Below, in pieces: positions 42,371 through 51,088 of a stretch of 64,000 nucleotides of DNA. The position numbers were made by a program, and so were the translations under genes. The stretch comes from Methylibium sp035762065 (GTDB lineage: Bacteria > Pseudomonadota > Gammaproteobacteria > Burkholderiales > Burkholderiaceae_C), in contig NZ_DASTPW010000002.1 of assembly GCF_035762065.1 (NCBI RefSeq), forward strand, positions 234,459 to 298,458. Direction: 5' to 3'. The number at the start of each line of letters is the position of its first letter. Position 1 is the first letter of the stretch. The notes beneath the pieces were generated by a model. The model saw only the letters and a program-made list of their open reading frames with translations. It was not told the origin of the DNA and did no database searches.

Positions 42371-43573
42371 ATGCATGCTCTCGAAGGATTGAAGGTCGTC
42401 GAGATGGGCCAGCTGATCGCCGGCCCCTTCGTCGGCAAGACGCTGGGCGACTTCGGCGCCGAGGTGATCAAGATCGAAACGCCGGGCAGCGGCGACCCGC
42501 TGCGCCGCTGGCGGCTGCTGCAGGACGGCACCTCGGTGTGGTGGCAGGTGCAGTCGCGCAACAAGCGCTCGGTGGCGATCGACCTGCGCAGCGCCGAAGG
42601 GCAGGGGCTCGCGAAGCGTCTGATCGCGCGCGCCGACGTGCTGGTCGAGAACTTCCGGCCCGGCACGCTCGAAGCATGGGGCATGGGCTACAACGAACTT
42701 TCGAAGGACAACCCCGGCCTGGTGATGCTGCGCATCAGCGGCTACGGCCAGACCGGGCCCTACCGCGACCTGCCCGGCTTCGGCGCGATCGCCGAGGCGA
42801 TGGGCGGCCTGCGGCATCTGACCGGCGAGCCCGGGCGCGTGCCGGTGCGCTGCGGCGTCTCGATCGGCGACACCCTGGCCGCGCTGCACGGCACGATCGG
42901 CGTGCTGACCGCGCTCCACCACCGCAACGCCAACGGCGGGCGGCAGGGCGGCAAGGGGCAGGTCATCGACGTCGCGCTGCACGAGGCGGTGTTCAACGTG
43001 ATGGAGAGCCTGCTGCCCGAGTACAGCGCCTTCGGTGCCGTGCGGGAGCCGGCCGGCTCGGCGCTGCCCGGCATCGCGCCGAGCAACGCCTACCGATGCG
43101 CGGATGACGCGGTGGTGCTGATCGCCGGCAACGGCGACAGCATCTTCAGGCGGCTGATGGGCGCGATCGGCCGCGACGACCTCGGCGCCGACCCGTCCCT
43201 GGCCGACAACGCCGGCCGCGTGCAGCGCGTCGCCGAGATCGACGCCGCGATCGAAGCCTGGACGCTGCGGCATCCGGCCGCCGAGGTGCTCGCGCGGCTG
43301 ATCGAAGCCGAGGTTCCCGCCGGTCGCGTCTACACCGCGAAGGACATCGCCGAAGACCCGCACTACCGCGCGCGCGACATGCTGCTCACGCAGAAGACGC
43401 GCGACGGCGCCGAGCTCGAAGTGCCCGGCATCGTGCCCAAGCTGCTCGCAACGCCCGGCGGCGTCCGCTCGCCGGCGCCGAAGCTCGGCGACGACACCGA
43501 CGCGGTGCTGGCCGAGATCGGCGTGTCGGGCGCCGAGATCGCCGCGCTGCGCGCGCGCGGCGTCGTCGCCTGA
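42371..43573 (+). CDS. CaiB/BaiF (class III) CoA-transferase
   Basis: 400 residues. The N-terminus LEGLKVVEMGQLIAGPFVGK, the block GDFGAEVIKIETPGSGDPLR, VLVENFRPGTLEAWG and RISGYGQTGPYRD are family signatures. It transfers CoA between carboxylic acids. The catalytic Asp expected near residue 170 fits the GVSIGDTLAALHG segment. It converges on the kinase gene with 1 base between the stops. The substrate cannot be read from the context. Confidence 0.92.
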   Translation: MHALEGLKVVEMGQLIAGPFVGKTLGDFGAEVIKIETPGSGDPLRRWRLLQDGTSVWWQVQSRNKRSVAIDLRSAEGQGLAKRLIARADVLVENFRPGTLEAWGMGYNELSKDNPGLVMLRISGYGQTGPYRDLPGFGAIAEAMGGLRHLTGEPGRVPVRCGVSIGDTLAALHGTIGVLTALHHRNANGGRQGGKGQVIDVALHEAVFNVMESLLPEYSAFGAVREPAGSALPGIAPSNAYRCADDAVVLIAGNGDSIFRRLMGAIGRDDLGADPSLADNAGRVQRVAEIDAAIEAWTLRHPAAEVLARLIEAEVPAGRVYTAKDIAEDPHYRARDMLLTQKTRDGAELEVPGIVPKLLATPGGVRSPAPKLGDDTDAVLAEIGVSGAEIAALRARGVVA

Positions 43574-43574
43574 C

Positions 43575-46250
43575 TCACGCGGCCAACTCGATCACCATCC
43601 GCCGCACGTCGCTCGGCAGGAAGGGCTTCTCGATCAGGGGCCGCCCGCTCGCCGCGACGAACTCGCGCAGCGTCGCGGTCAGCATGTCGCCGGTGATGAA
43701 GACGACACGCGCCGCCAGGCCGGGCCAGCGTTGTTCGATCTCGCGGTACAGCGCGCGCCCGTCGAGATCGGGCATGCGCATGTCCGCGAAGATCACGTCG
43801 CAACGCTGCGCGGCCAGGCGGTCGAGCGCCTCGCGGCCGGAGGCCGCGGTCACGACGCGGTGGCGCGCGCGCGTCAGGATCTCGGCGAGCGTCTCGCGGA
43901 TTTCCTCCTCGTCGTCGACGACGAGCACGGTACGGGTCAGCGCGTCCTGGGGCCGCAGCGGCAGCGCCGCGTCGTCGTCGTCGCGCACCGCGCCGGCCGG
44001 CAGCGTGATGACGAAGGCGGCGCCGCCTTCGTCGGGCGTCTCCACCGTCAGGCTGCCGCCATGGGCCTCGACGATGCCCTGGCTCACCGCGAGCCCGACG
44101 CCGGTGCCCATGCCGGTCGGCTTGGTGGTGAAGTAGGGCTCGAAAACGCGCGCGTGCAGCGCCTCGGGCACGCCCGGCCCGTTGTCGCGCACCGTGACCA
44201 CCAGCCGCTGCGTCGCCCGCTCGAAGTGGCTCGCGATGCGGACGCGGCGCGCGCCTGCCTGGTCCTGCAGCGATTGCTGGGCATTGATGATCAGGTTCAG
44301 CAGCACCTGGTGGAGCTGGTCGGCGTCGGCATGGATCGGCGGCACGTCGTCGGCCAGCGCGAGCTGCACCGTGATGCCGCTGGCGCGCAGCGCGTAGCCG
44401 GCGATGTCGAGCGCGGCGGCGATCACGTCGTTGATCGCGACCGGCCCGCGCTGGGGCGGCTGCTGCCGCGCCATCGCGAGGAAGGTGCGCACGATGCGCG
44501 CGCAGCGTTCGGCGGCGCTGCGGATCTTGCTGGCCGCGAGCTGCGTCTTCAGGTTGCCCTGTTCCTCCAGCAGCACCGCGCGCGCGACGACCACGGACAG
44601 CGGGTTGTTCAGCTCGTGCGCCACGCCGGCCAGCAGCGAGCCGAGCGCGGCCAGCTTCTCGCGCTGGTAGGACGACTCGCGCTGCCGCGCCAGCTCGGCC
44701 TGCGCGCGCTTCCTTTCGGTGATGTCGCGCGCGAGCGTGAGCAAGCGGGCGCGGCCGTCGATCGTCACCCGCTTGCCGAACACCTCGTACCAGCGCAGCT
44801 CGCCGCTGCGGGTGCGGCCATGCCAGTCGAGCGCCATCGACTCGCCGGCCGCGGCGCGCGCGAAGTGCCGCATTGCGTCGGCCTGCGTGTACGGCGGCTC
44901 GCCCGAGCTCAGGTCGGCGATGCTCAGGGCCAGCATTTCCTCGCGGCGGTAGCCGAAGGCTTCGCAGGCCTTGGCGTTGACGTCGACGATCGCGGCGGTG
45001 TCGATGTCGTGCACGAAGATCGCGTCCTCGGCGGCGTCGAAGATCGCGCGGTAGCTCGCCTCCGAAGCGCGCAGCGCCTTCGCGGCGCGCTGGCGCTCGG
45101 TGATGTCGGTCGCGATGCCGCACACGCCGTAGGCGGCGCCGTCGGCGTCGTGCAGCGGGAACTTGATCGAGATGTAGGTATGCAGGCCATCGGCCAGCGG
45201 CAGCGTCTCCTCGAATTCCATCGTCTCGTTGCGATCGAGCACCTGCTGGTCGTTGCCGCGGTAGGCCTGCGCGCGCTGCTCGCCTCGCACGTGCTCGTCG
45301 AGCCGGCCGACCACGTCGATCGACTTCATGCCGAACACACGCTCCCATTGCCGGTTGACGAACAGGAAGCGACCCTCGGCATCGCGCGCGAAGATCACCG
45401 CGGTCGAGTTGTTGAGGATCTGCTGCAACCGCTCGTCGCTCGCCTCCAGCTCGCGCTGCACGCGCGAGCGTTCGGCGAGGTCCTCGCGCAATCGTGTCTG
45501 CGTCTCGGCGACCTGCAGCGCCATCGCGTCGAAGGCGCGGCCGAGGCGGCCGAGCTCGTCGTCGCCGCGCAGGCCGCTGCGCACGTCCAGCCGGCCGGCG
45601 GCGAGCTGCTCGGCCGCGCGCATCAGCCGCGCGGTGCGGCGCGTGAGCAGGAAATGGAACACCGCCCACATCACCAGCGCGAGCGCGGTGACCCAGCCGG
45701 CCCAGTACAGCGCCTGCTGCAGCACCTGCTCGCGGGCCTCGGCCTTGTAGCGGGCGAGGTCGTAAGCGAGCAGCAGGCCGCCGCTGCGCGAGGGGCGCAG
45801 CTCGTCGCGTTCGCGCCCGATCAGGACGGCCGCATGGCCGAGCAGCGAGCTGCCGCCCGGGCCGATCTCGATGCCGGCGCGGCGCTGCTGCAGCGCGGCC
45901 GTGACCTGTTCGAGCCCGATCTGCGGCAGCACTTCGGCGATCGGCCGGCCGAGCCAGGCGCGCCTCGTTGCCGTGCTGACGCGGCCGTGCTCGTCGGTCA
46001 GCGCGGCGACGATCACGTCGTGGTTGTGCGCGAGCACCGCAATCTCGTACTGCGCCGACTCGACGTCGCCCTTCAGCAGCAGGTACTCGAGCGTGCTCTG
46101 CAGCCGCGACAGTTCCTGCGCGAGCCGCTTGCGGCTGTCTTCCTGCGCGACCTGCTCGGCCTGCGGCACGTGGTACAGCAGGTTCACCGCCGACAGCATC
46201 GCAGCGAACACCAGCAGCAGCAGCGGCACGGTGAACTTCAGCGAGCTCAT
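43575..46250 (-). CDS. Hybrid sensor histidine kinase with HAMP, two PAS domains and a receiver
   Basis: 891 residues. Two membrane segments (about 7-25 and 188-205) flank a 160-residue periplasmic sensor. HAMP, PAS-PAC (LNNSTAVIFARDAEGRFLFV) and a second PAS (AAEDAIFVHDIDTAAIV) follow. HisKA has VAHELNNPLS (His about 544), the ATPase has DNGPGVP and GMGTGVGLAVSQ, and the C-terminal receiver has VIFADMRMPDLDG (Asp about 821). It overlaps the substrate-binding protein gene by ATGA, so sensing through that protein is likely. Confidence 0.93.
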   Translation of the reverse strand: MSSLKFTVPLLLLVFAAMLSAVNLLYHVPQAEQVAQEDSRKRLAQELSRLQSTLEYLLLKGDVESAQYEIAVLAHNHDVIVAALTDEHGRVSTATRRAWLGRPIAEVLPQIGLEQVTAALQQRRAGIEIGPGGSSLLGHAAVLIGRERDELRPSRSGGLLLAYDLARYKAEAREQVLQQALYWAGWVTALALVMWAVFHFLLTRRTARLMRAAEQLAAGRLDVRSGLRGDDELGRLGRAFDAMALQVAETQTRLREDLAERSRVQRELEASDERLQQILNNSTAVIFARDAEGRFLFVNRQWERVFGMKSIDVVGRLDEHVRGEQRAQAYRGNDQQVLDRNETMEFEETLPLADGLHTYISIKFPLHDADGAAYGVCGIATDITERQRAAKALRASEASYRAIFDAAEDAIFVHDIDTAAIVDVNAKACEAFGYRREEMLALSIADLSSGEPPYTQADAMRHFARAAAGESMALDWHGRTRSGELRWYEVFGKRVTIDGRARLLTLARDITERKRAQAELARQRESSYQREKLAALGSLLAGVAHELNNPLSVVVARAVLLEEQGNLKTQLAASKIRSAAERCARIVRTFLAMARQQPPQRGPVAINDVIAAALDIAGYALRASGITVQLALADDVPPIHADADQLHQVLLNLIINAQQSLQDQAGARRVRIASHFERATQRLVVTVRDNGPGVPEALHARVFEPYFTTKPTGMGTGVGLAVSQGIVEAHGGSLTVETPDEGGAAFVITLPAGAVRDDDDAALPLRPQDALTRTVLVVDDEEEIRETLAEILTRARHRVVTAASGREALDRLAAQRCDVIFADMRMPDLDGRALYREIEQRWPGLAARVVFITGDMLTATLREFVAASGRPLIEKPFLPSDVRRMVIELAA

Positions 46251-47209
46251 GGCGGCAAGGCGGCCAGCGGCGCCGGCGCGAGCAGGCTTTCGATGTCCAC
46301 GCTCGATCGCAGCAGCTTCGCTTCGATCATCAGGCCCATCAGCCGGCGTCCGCTTGCCGCGAGCCCGGGGTTCGCGCCCCCGAGCATCGCGAGGTTCTCC
46401 TCGCGCGTGGGCACGTGCAGGCCACGCTGGGCCTGCAGGAACTGCTCGGCGCTGGTCTGCTGGCGCACGCCCATGCGGTGCGCGGCGTCCTGCGGTTGCG
46501 CACGCATGAAATCCACCGCGGCGAACCAGCCCGCGAGCAGCGCGTGCACCGCCTGCGGCCGATCGTCCAGCACCGGCTTGCGCACCGCGATCAGGTCGAC
46601 GATCTCGCCGGGGATGCGGGTGCTGTCGAACAGCGTCTGCCCGCCGGCGCGCAGCAGCCGCGTGCGGTAGGGGTCGAAGGTCACGGCCGCATCGACCTGG
46701 CCCTGCTCGAAGGCCTGCGGATGCTCGTTCGATTCCAGGTGCACCACCTTCACCTCGTTCGGCTGCATGCCCGACAGCGCGAGCGCGCGGCTCAGCACGA
46801 AGGCGCCGAGCGCGCCGCCTTCGACGGCAACCGCCTTGCCGGCCAGGTCGCGCATCGTCTGCAGGCCCGCGCGGCCGACCACGGCGTCGGCGCCGTGCGA
46901 GACGTCGACGACCAGCACCACGCGCGGATCGAAGCCTTCGGCGGCCAGGCCGAACAGCTCGTCGAGGCTGATGACCATGCCGTCGATCGCCTGGTTTCGA
47001 TAGGCGCGCAGCACCTCGCTGGCCGACGGGTACTCGACCAGCTGCACCTGCGCGGCGTCGAGCCTGCCGAGTTCGCGGGCGAGGTAGAGCGGCTCGCTGC
47101 CGATCCACACGTTGGTGCCGATGCGCAGCGCCGGCGGCGTCGGGCGCGTGCAGGCGATGAGCGCCGCGAGCAGCAGCGCGGCACAGGCGAGAAGGCGGCG
47201 CGCCGTCAC
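46247..47209 (-). CDS. Periplasmic binding lipoprotein (NMT1/TauA-SsuA type) in a two-component operon
   Basis: 320 residues from a GTG start. The lipoprotein signal LLLAALIAC (Cys about 18) is followed by the NMT1/SsuA fold: RIGTNVWIGSEPLYLARELG, then QAIDGMVISLDELF, and GKAVAVEGGALGAFVL. Such proteins bind sulfonates, pyrimidines or nitrate-like ligands. There is no permease or ATPase nearby. The gene overlaps both the response regulator and the kinase by 4 nt, so it is more likely the ligand-presenting subunit of the sensor. Confidence 0.85.
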   Translation of the reverse strand: MTARRLLACAALLLAALIACTRPTPPALRIGTNVWIGSEPLYLARELGRLDAAQVQLVEYPSASEVLRAYRNQAIDGMVISLDELFGLAAEGFDPRVVLVVDVSHGADAVVGRAGLQTMRDLAGKAVAVEGGALGAFVLSRALALSGMQPNEVKVVHLESNEHPQAFEQGQVDAAVTFDPYRTRLLRAGGQTLFDSTRIPGEIVDLIAVRKPVLDDRPQAVHALLAGWFAAVDFMRAQPQDAAHRMGVRQQTSAEQFLQAQRGLHVPTREENLAMLGGANPGLAASGRRLMGLMIEAKLLRSSVDIESLLAPAPLAALPP

Positions 47210-47937
47210 GACGGTTGTCCTTCGGGGACGAACACGTAGCCCTCGTTGCGCACCGTGCGGATGAAGCGTGGGTGCTCCGGGTCGGGCTCGATCTTCTTGC
47301 GCAGCCGCATCACGCGCAGATCGACGCTGCGGTCGAACGGGTCCCACTCGCGCGCGCGGCCCAGGCTCAGGATGCGCTGGCGCGACAGCGGCCGGTTCGG
47401 GTGGCGCGCGAGCGCCTGCAGCAGGTCGAATTCGAGCGGCGACATCGCGACCTCCTGGCCGCGCTCGTCGATGAGCCGGTGCGCCGGCATGTCGAGCACG
47501 CAGCGGCCGATGCGCACGCGCTCCGCGCCGATCTCCGCGCGGTGCTCGGCGGCGGTGCGGCGCAGCACGCTCTTCACGCGCGCCACCAGCTCGCGCGGGT
47601 CGAAGGGCTTGGGCAGGTAGTCGTCGGCGCCGACCTCGAGGCCGACGACGCGGTCGATCACCGTCGCCGCCGAGGTCAGCATGATGATCGCCACCTTCGG
47701 GTAGCGCTCGCGCAGGTGACGCGCGAGGCTCAGGCCGTCCTCGCCGGGCATGTGGATGTCGACGAGCGCGAGATCGAAGGCGCGCCGCGCGGCCTGCTCG
47801 CGCGCGGCGCCGGCGTTTTCGGCGCCGATCGCCGCGTAGCCGTGCGAAGCCAGGTACTCCTCCAGGACGTCGCGCACGTCGGCCTCGTCATCGACGACCA
47901 GGATCGTCGCCTTCGGATCTGCCGGCTGCGTCTGCAT
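47206..47937 (-). CDS. OmpR-family response regulator
   Basis: 243 residues. The receiver has VVDDEADVRDVLEEYLA, the phospho-Asp in LALVDIHMPGEDG (about 56), and LPKPFDPREL. The winged-helix output domain has LSRQRILSLGRAREWDPFDR and the wing NEGYVFVPEG. It is the first gene of a three-gene operon with the binding lipoprotein and the hybrid kinase, linked by 4-nt overlaps. It is divergent from the TTC38-like gene and may regulate it. Confidence 0.93.
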   Translation of the reverse strand: MQTQPADPKATILVVDDEADVRDVLEEYLASHGYAAIGAENAGAAREQAARRAFDLALVDIHMPGEDGLSLARHLRERYPKVAIIMLTSAATVIDRVVGLEVGADDYLPKPFDPRELVARVKSVLRRTAAEHRAEIGAERVRIGRCVLDMPAHRLIDERGQEVAMSPLEFDLLQALARHPNRPLSRQRILSLGRAREWDPFDRSVDLRVMRLRKKIEPDPEHPRFIRTVRNEGYVFVPEGQPS

Positions 47938-48007
47938 GGCGGTGTCCCTCGCTCGCATCGAGCATAGGGCGCGCCGCCGGCGCTGAACAGGTCGCCGGTG
48001 CGCCGCT

Positions 48008-48021
48008 GAAACGAACGAAAC
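48008..48021. promoter_or_regulatory. GAAAC direct repeat in the divergent promoter region
   Basis: GAAAC occurs at 48008-48012 and 48017-48021, followed by AAAAC, in the 157-base gap between the response regulator and the leader ORF. Short direct repeats of this kind can be OmpR-type binding sites, but 9-nt spacing is not standard. Weak evidence. Confidence 0.2.
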
Positions 48022-48094
48022 AAAACGGCGCCCGCACGAAGCGCGCCTGGAACACCGGCTGTCTAGATTGAGCGCATCGACTCCAGGAGACACC

Positions 48095-48163
48095 ATGCAC
48101 TCGATTGACGACACCGGACGCGCGCGCTTCGCGTTCCTCGACGAGCAGGCGGGCACGCGATGA
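48095..48163 (+). CDS. 22-residue leader ORF coupled to the TTC38-like gene
   Basis: An ATG with a strong CAGGAGA site 7 nt upstream opens a 22-codon frame (MHSIDDTGRARFAFLDEQAG...). Its stop overlaps the start of the next gene (ATGA). The downstream gene has no good ribosome site of its own, so this small ORF may deliver ribosomes to it. The peptide itself resembles nothing recognised. Confidence 0.45.
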   Translation: MHSIDDTGRARFAFLDEQAGTR

Positions 48164-49434
48164 ACCGCATCGATCCGCGCGGCGGCCGCGTCACCGGCGC
48201 CACCGCCTCGGCGCTGCCGCGGTACGAAGGCGCGCTCGCGGCCTTCGTCTCGTGGCGCAGCGGCGCCGAGCTTGCGCTCGCGCAGGCGCTGAAGGCCGCG
48301 CCGCGCTTCGTCATGGCGCGGGTGCTGAAGGCGCACCTGTTGCTCGGCAGCGGCGACCGCGCGCGGCGCAAGTCCGCCCGGGCGCTGCTCCACGCCACCG
48401 CCGCGATGCCGGCCGACGAGCACGAGCGCATGCATCTGGCCGCCGTCGCGCACCTGCTGGCCGACGACGCGCACGCCGCCGCGGCGCTGCTGGGCGCCGC
48501 CCTGCAGGCGCGTCCGCGCGACCTGCTCGCGCTCGCGGTGGCATGCGGCATCGACCACGCCACCGGGGAGTCGGCGCGCATGCGCGAGCGCATCGAGGCG
48601 GCGCTGCCCGCGTGGTCACCCACCGTGCCCGGCCACCACCACGTGCTCGCGATGCACGCCTTCGCGCTCGCCGAATGCGGCAACTACCGCCACGCCGAGG
48701 ACGCGGCACGCGCGGCGCTGTACGGCGACGCGGGCGACGCGCGCGCCCACCATGCGATGGCGCACGTCTTCGAGATGACCGACCGGCCCGAGGCCGGCGT
48801 GCGCTGGATGAACGAGCACGTCGAGCGCTGGGGCACGGGGACGGTCGTCGCGACGCATGGCTGGTGGCATCTGGCGCTGTTCCACCTGGCGCGCGACGAG
48901 CCGGGTATCGCGATGGCGATCTACGACCGCCGCATCCGCGCCGGCGGCTCGGCCGAGCTGGCCGACCTGATGGACGCCAGCGCGCTGCTGTGGCGCCTGC
49001 ACCTGCGCGGCGTCGATGCCGGCGTGCGCTGGACCGAGCTGGCCGCCGCCTGGGAGCCGCGCATCGAGGACGGCCACTGCAGCTTCTGCGACGTGCACGC
49101 GATGCTGGCCTTCGTCGGCGCCCGCGACGCGGCCCGCGCGCAACGCCTGGAACGGGTGCTCGCGCAGCGGCAGACGCAGCCGACGCGCCATGGCCGCGCC
49201 ACCCGGCGGCTCGGCCTGCCGGCAAGTCGCGCGCTGATGGCCTTCGGCCGTGGCGACCACCCGCTCGCGATCGCGCTGTTCGCCGGGTTGCCGACGCGCC
49301 TGCACGGGCTCGGCGGCAGCCACGCCCAGCGCGACGTGCTGCACCTCACGCTGCTGCGTGCGATCGAGAACGTCCGGCGTCCGGCCCGCGAGGCGCGGCC
49401 TGCGCAAAGCGCGCCCGGCTGGGCGCTCGCCTGA
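48160..49434 (+). CDS. TPR protein related to tetratricopeptide repeat protein 38 (TTC38)
   Basis: 424 residues of helical repeats, no signal peptide. The block HAFALAECGNYRHAEDAARA followed by DARAHHAMAHVFEMTDRPEAG and then THGWWHLALFHLARDEPGIA is the highly characteristic core of the TTC38 family, found in bacteria and animals. Function unknown; protein binding is likely. Translation appears coupled to the 22-codon leader ORF. Confidence 0.85.
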   Translation: MNRIDPRGGRVTGATASALPRYEGALAAFVSWRSGAELALAQALKAAPRFVMARVLKAHLLLGSGDRARRKSARALLHATAAMPADEHERMHLAAVAHLLADDAHAAAALLGAALQARPRDLLALAVACGIDHATGESARMRERIEAALPAWSPTVPGHHHVLAMHAFALAECGNYRHAEDAARAALYGDAGDARAHHAMAHVFEMTDRPEAGVRWMNEHVERWGTGTVVATHGWWHLALFHLARDEPGIAMAIYDRRIRAGGSAELADLMDASALLWRLHLRGVDAGVRWTELAAAWEPRIEDGHCSFCDVHAMLAFVGARDAARAQRLERVLAQRQTQPTRHGRATRRLGLPASRALMAFGRGDHPLAIALFAGLPTRLHGLGGSHAQRDVLHLTLLRAIENVRRPAREARPAQSAPGWALA

Positions 49435-49454
49435 TGCGCGCGAGAGGCGCCGCG

Positions 49455-49691
49455 ATGAAGACTTCGCAGTGGTGGTCCACGATGGCGCTTGCGCTGGCCT
49501 GCGCTGCGCTGCTCGCCACCGGCGAGCCGGCTTTCGCGCAGGCGCGGGTCGCGCTCATGCGCGACGCAGATGCGGCCTTGGAGGACGGGTCGTCCGAAGG
49601 CCGTCTTCATCCGGGTCGCGTTGCAGGCTCGGCCGTGCCGAGCCTGTCCGCCACCATGTCGATGAACGCGGACACCGCGCGTGGCAGGTGA
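49455..49691 (+). CDS. Exported small protein, possibly truncated
   Basis: 78 residues. A clear signal peptide (MALALACAALLATGEPAFAQ) is followed by about 45 low-complexity residues. The 3' third overlaps the LysR remnant on the opposite strand, so the gene may have been cut by the same rearrangement. No domain recognised. Confidence 0.35.
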   Translation: MKTSQWWSTMALALACAALLATGEPAFAQARVALMRDADAALEDGSSEGRLHPGRVAGSAVPSLSATMSMNADTARGR

Positions 49692-50120
49692 CGACGGCTC
49701 GCGCAGAGCACGTGCAGCGCGTGGCCCTCGCGCTGGTAGCCCGGCAGCGCCGTCACGAGACGGCCGCTTTGCAAATCAGCGCGCGTCAGGTTCGGCGGGA
49801 GCAGCGCGATGCCGAGCCCTTCGAGCGTCGCCTTGCGCAGCACCTGCGCGGTGTTGCCTGAAAAGCGCCCGCTGACCTGCACCTCCTCGGCCGTGCCGCT
49901 CGGCCCGGTCAGACGCCACACGGCGCGCCCCGATGCCGACGCAAAGACGACACAGTCGTGGCGTGCCAGTTCCTGCAAGTTGGCGGGGGCACCGCGCGAC
50001 CCGACGTACGCGCGGCTTGCGACCCATCCGTGGCGGCCGGCCGCGACAAGCTTGCGGCCGACGTACCCGGAGTCCTGCAGTGAGCCGCAAGATCAAGTCG
50101 GAGGACATTCCGGTCGGGTG
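49607..50120 (-). pseudogene. LysR-type regulator remnant (effector domain only, frameshifted)
   Basis: The minus strand encodes the C-terminal half of a LysR effector domain: QELARHDCVVFASASGR, VSGRFSGNTAQVLRKATLEG and GIALLPPNLTRADL. Reading further upstream without an ATG gives DSGYVGRKLVAA and GWVASRAYVGSRG. At about 50088 a one-base shift is needed to continue into SSDLILRL. No helix-turn-helix domain is found upstream. The gene is therefore a degraded fragment. Confidence 0.75.
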
Positions 50121-50310
50121 CTGTCGGAAGATGCTCGGCCTGGGTTGACCGAGCGCGGCAGCCCTCCGCAACGCGGTGGCAGTCGAATGCGTGCGGTCCA
50201 TCGTCGCTCCAGGTCGCGAGCGCCGATGATGCGGGCGAGCATGCGGCCTGCCGTGCGGGGTGAAACCCTTCGCCCGCGGCCGGCCATCGAGCATGCCGCG
50301 AAGGAGTCTC

Positions 50311-50814
50311 ATGAAGCGCATGTTGTCCGCGATCGTGCTCGGCCTCGCCGCCACCTTGGTGGCCGCGCAGTCGGGCGACGATCTCGCGCGGCAGGCCGCG
50401 CGCGGCGTCGCCGACCTGTCGAGGGCGCGGGTCAAGCAGCTCGGCTCGGGCGAATGGTTGCGCGAGCGGCTCGAGGTCGACGCGATCGCTCACGGTGTCG
50501 AGGCGCCCGGCGCCGCGGCGGTGCCGTCCGGCGTCGTGAAGGCGCGCGTCGCGGTGTTCCGCAGCGCGATGGTCACCGAGTCGATGGCTCGCTCGGCGAG
50601 CCTGCCCACCCGCATGCCGGGGCGGCGCTATGAAGTCGAGCTGCGCTTCGTGCCGGACGCGGCGCACGGCCTGTGGGTGTTCGAGGGCGGGCGCTACTGG
50701 ATCCTCGACGACGCGGGTCAGCGGCGGCTCGAGCTGACGATGTTCTCCGACCTGCTTCGCGATGCGCCGCTCGACGCGCCTCACGAACTGGCGTGGGCCA
50801 TCATGTCCCCATGA
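50311..50814 (+). CDS. Exported protein of unknown function
   Basis: 167 residues from an ATG with AAGGAG upstream. A signal peptide ends at VAAQ. The mature protein is alpha/beta with one clear domain-like region (KARVAVFRSAMVTESMARSA, RYEVELRFVPDAAHGLWVFE). No family recognised. It stands alone; the 274 bases after it hold no gene that I can support. Confidence 0.55.
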   Translation: MKRMLSAIVLGLAATLVAAQSGDDLARQAARGVADLSRARVKQLGSGEWLRERLEVDAIAHGVEAPGAAAVPSGVVKARVAVFRSAMVTESMARSASLPTRMPGRRYEVELRFVPDAAHGLWVFEGGRYWILDDAGQRRLELTMFSDLLRDAPLDAPHELAWAIMSP

Positions 50815-51088
50815 CCGGGCTGCGGATGGCCTGACGTTCACGACGGGCTCGGCCTGCGGCCGGTCCAGCCCCGCTCCGGGCTGCCTCGCGCGCCGCGCTC
50901 GCTTGCCGAGCGCTCCACAGAGTCACGCATCCGGAGCGCGCGATCGACACGTCGACCGGCTTCACCGGGCCGGCCCTGTTGCGCTAGCCGCGAGAGCGTG
51001 GCCGCGCGCATCCCTCATCCCCGGTACCCGGCTTGCCAAGGAAACTAACGGCACGACCGCTTCGAGCAGCAACGAGCAAGCCTTGGCG

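Noticed and set aside
43731..46670. 979-codon plus-strand frame opposite the hybrid kinase
   Set aside because: No recognisable domain, composition typical of antisense shadows, and the minus strand encodes a kinase with all catalytic motifs.
49909..50841. 310-codon minus-strand ORF opposite the exported protein at 50311
   Set aside because: Only its last part overlaps the LysR remnant and in a different frame; the rest has shadow composition.
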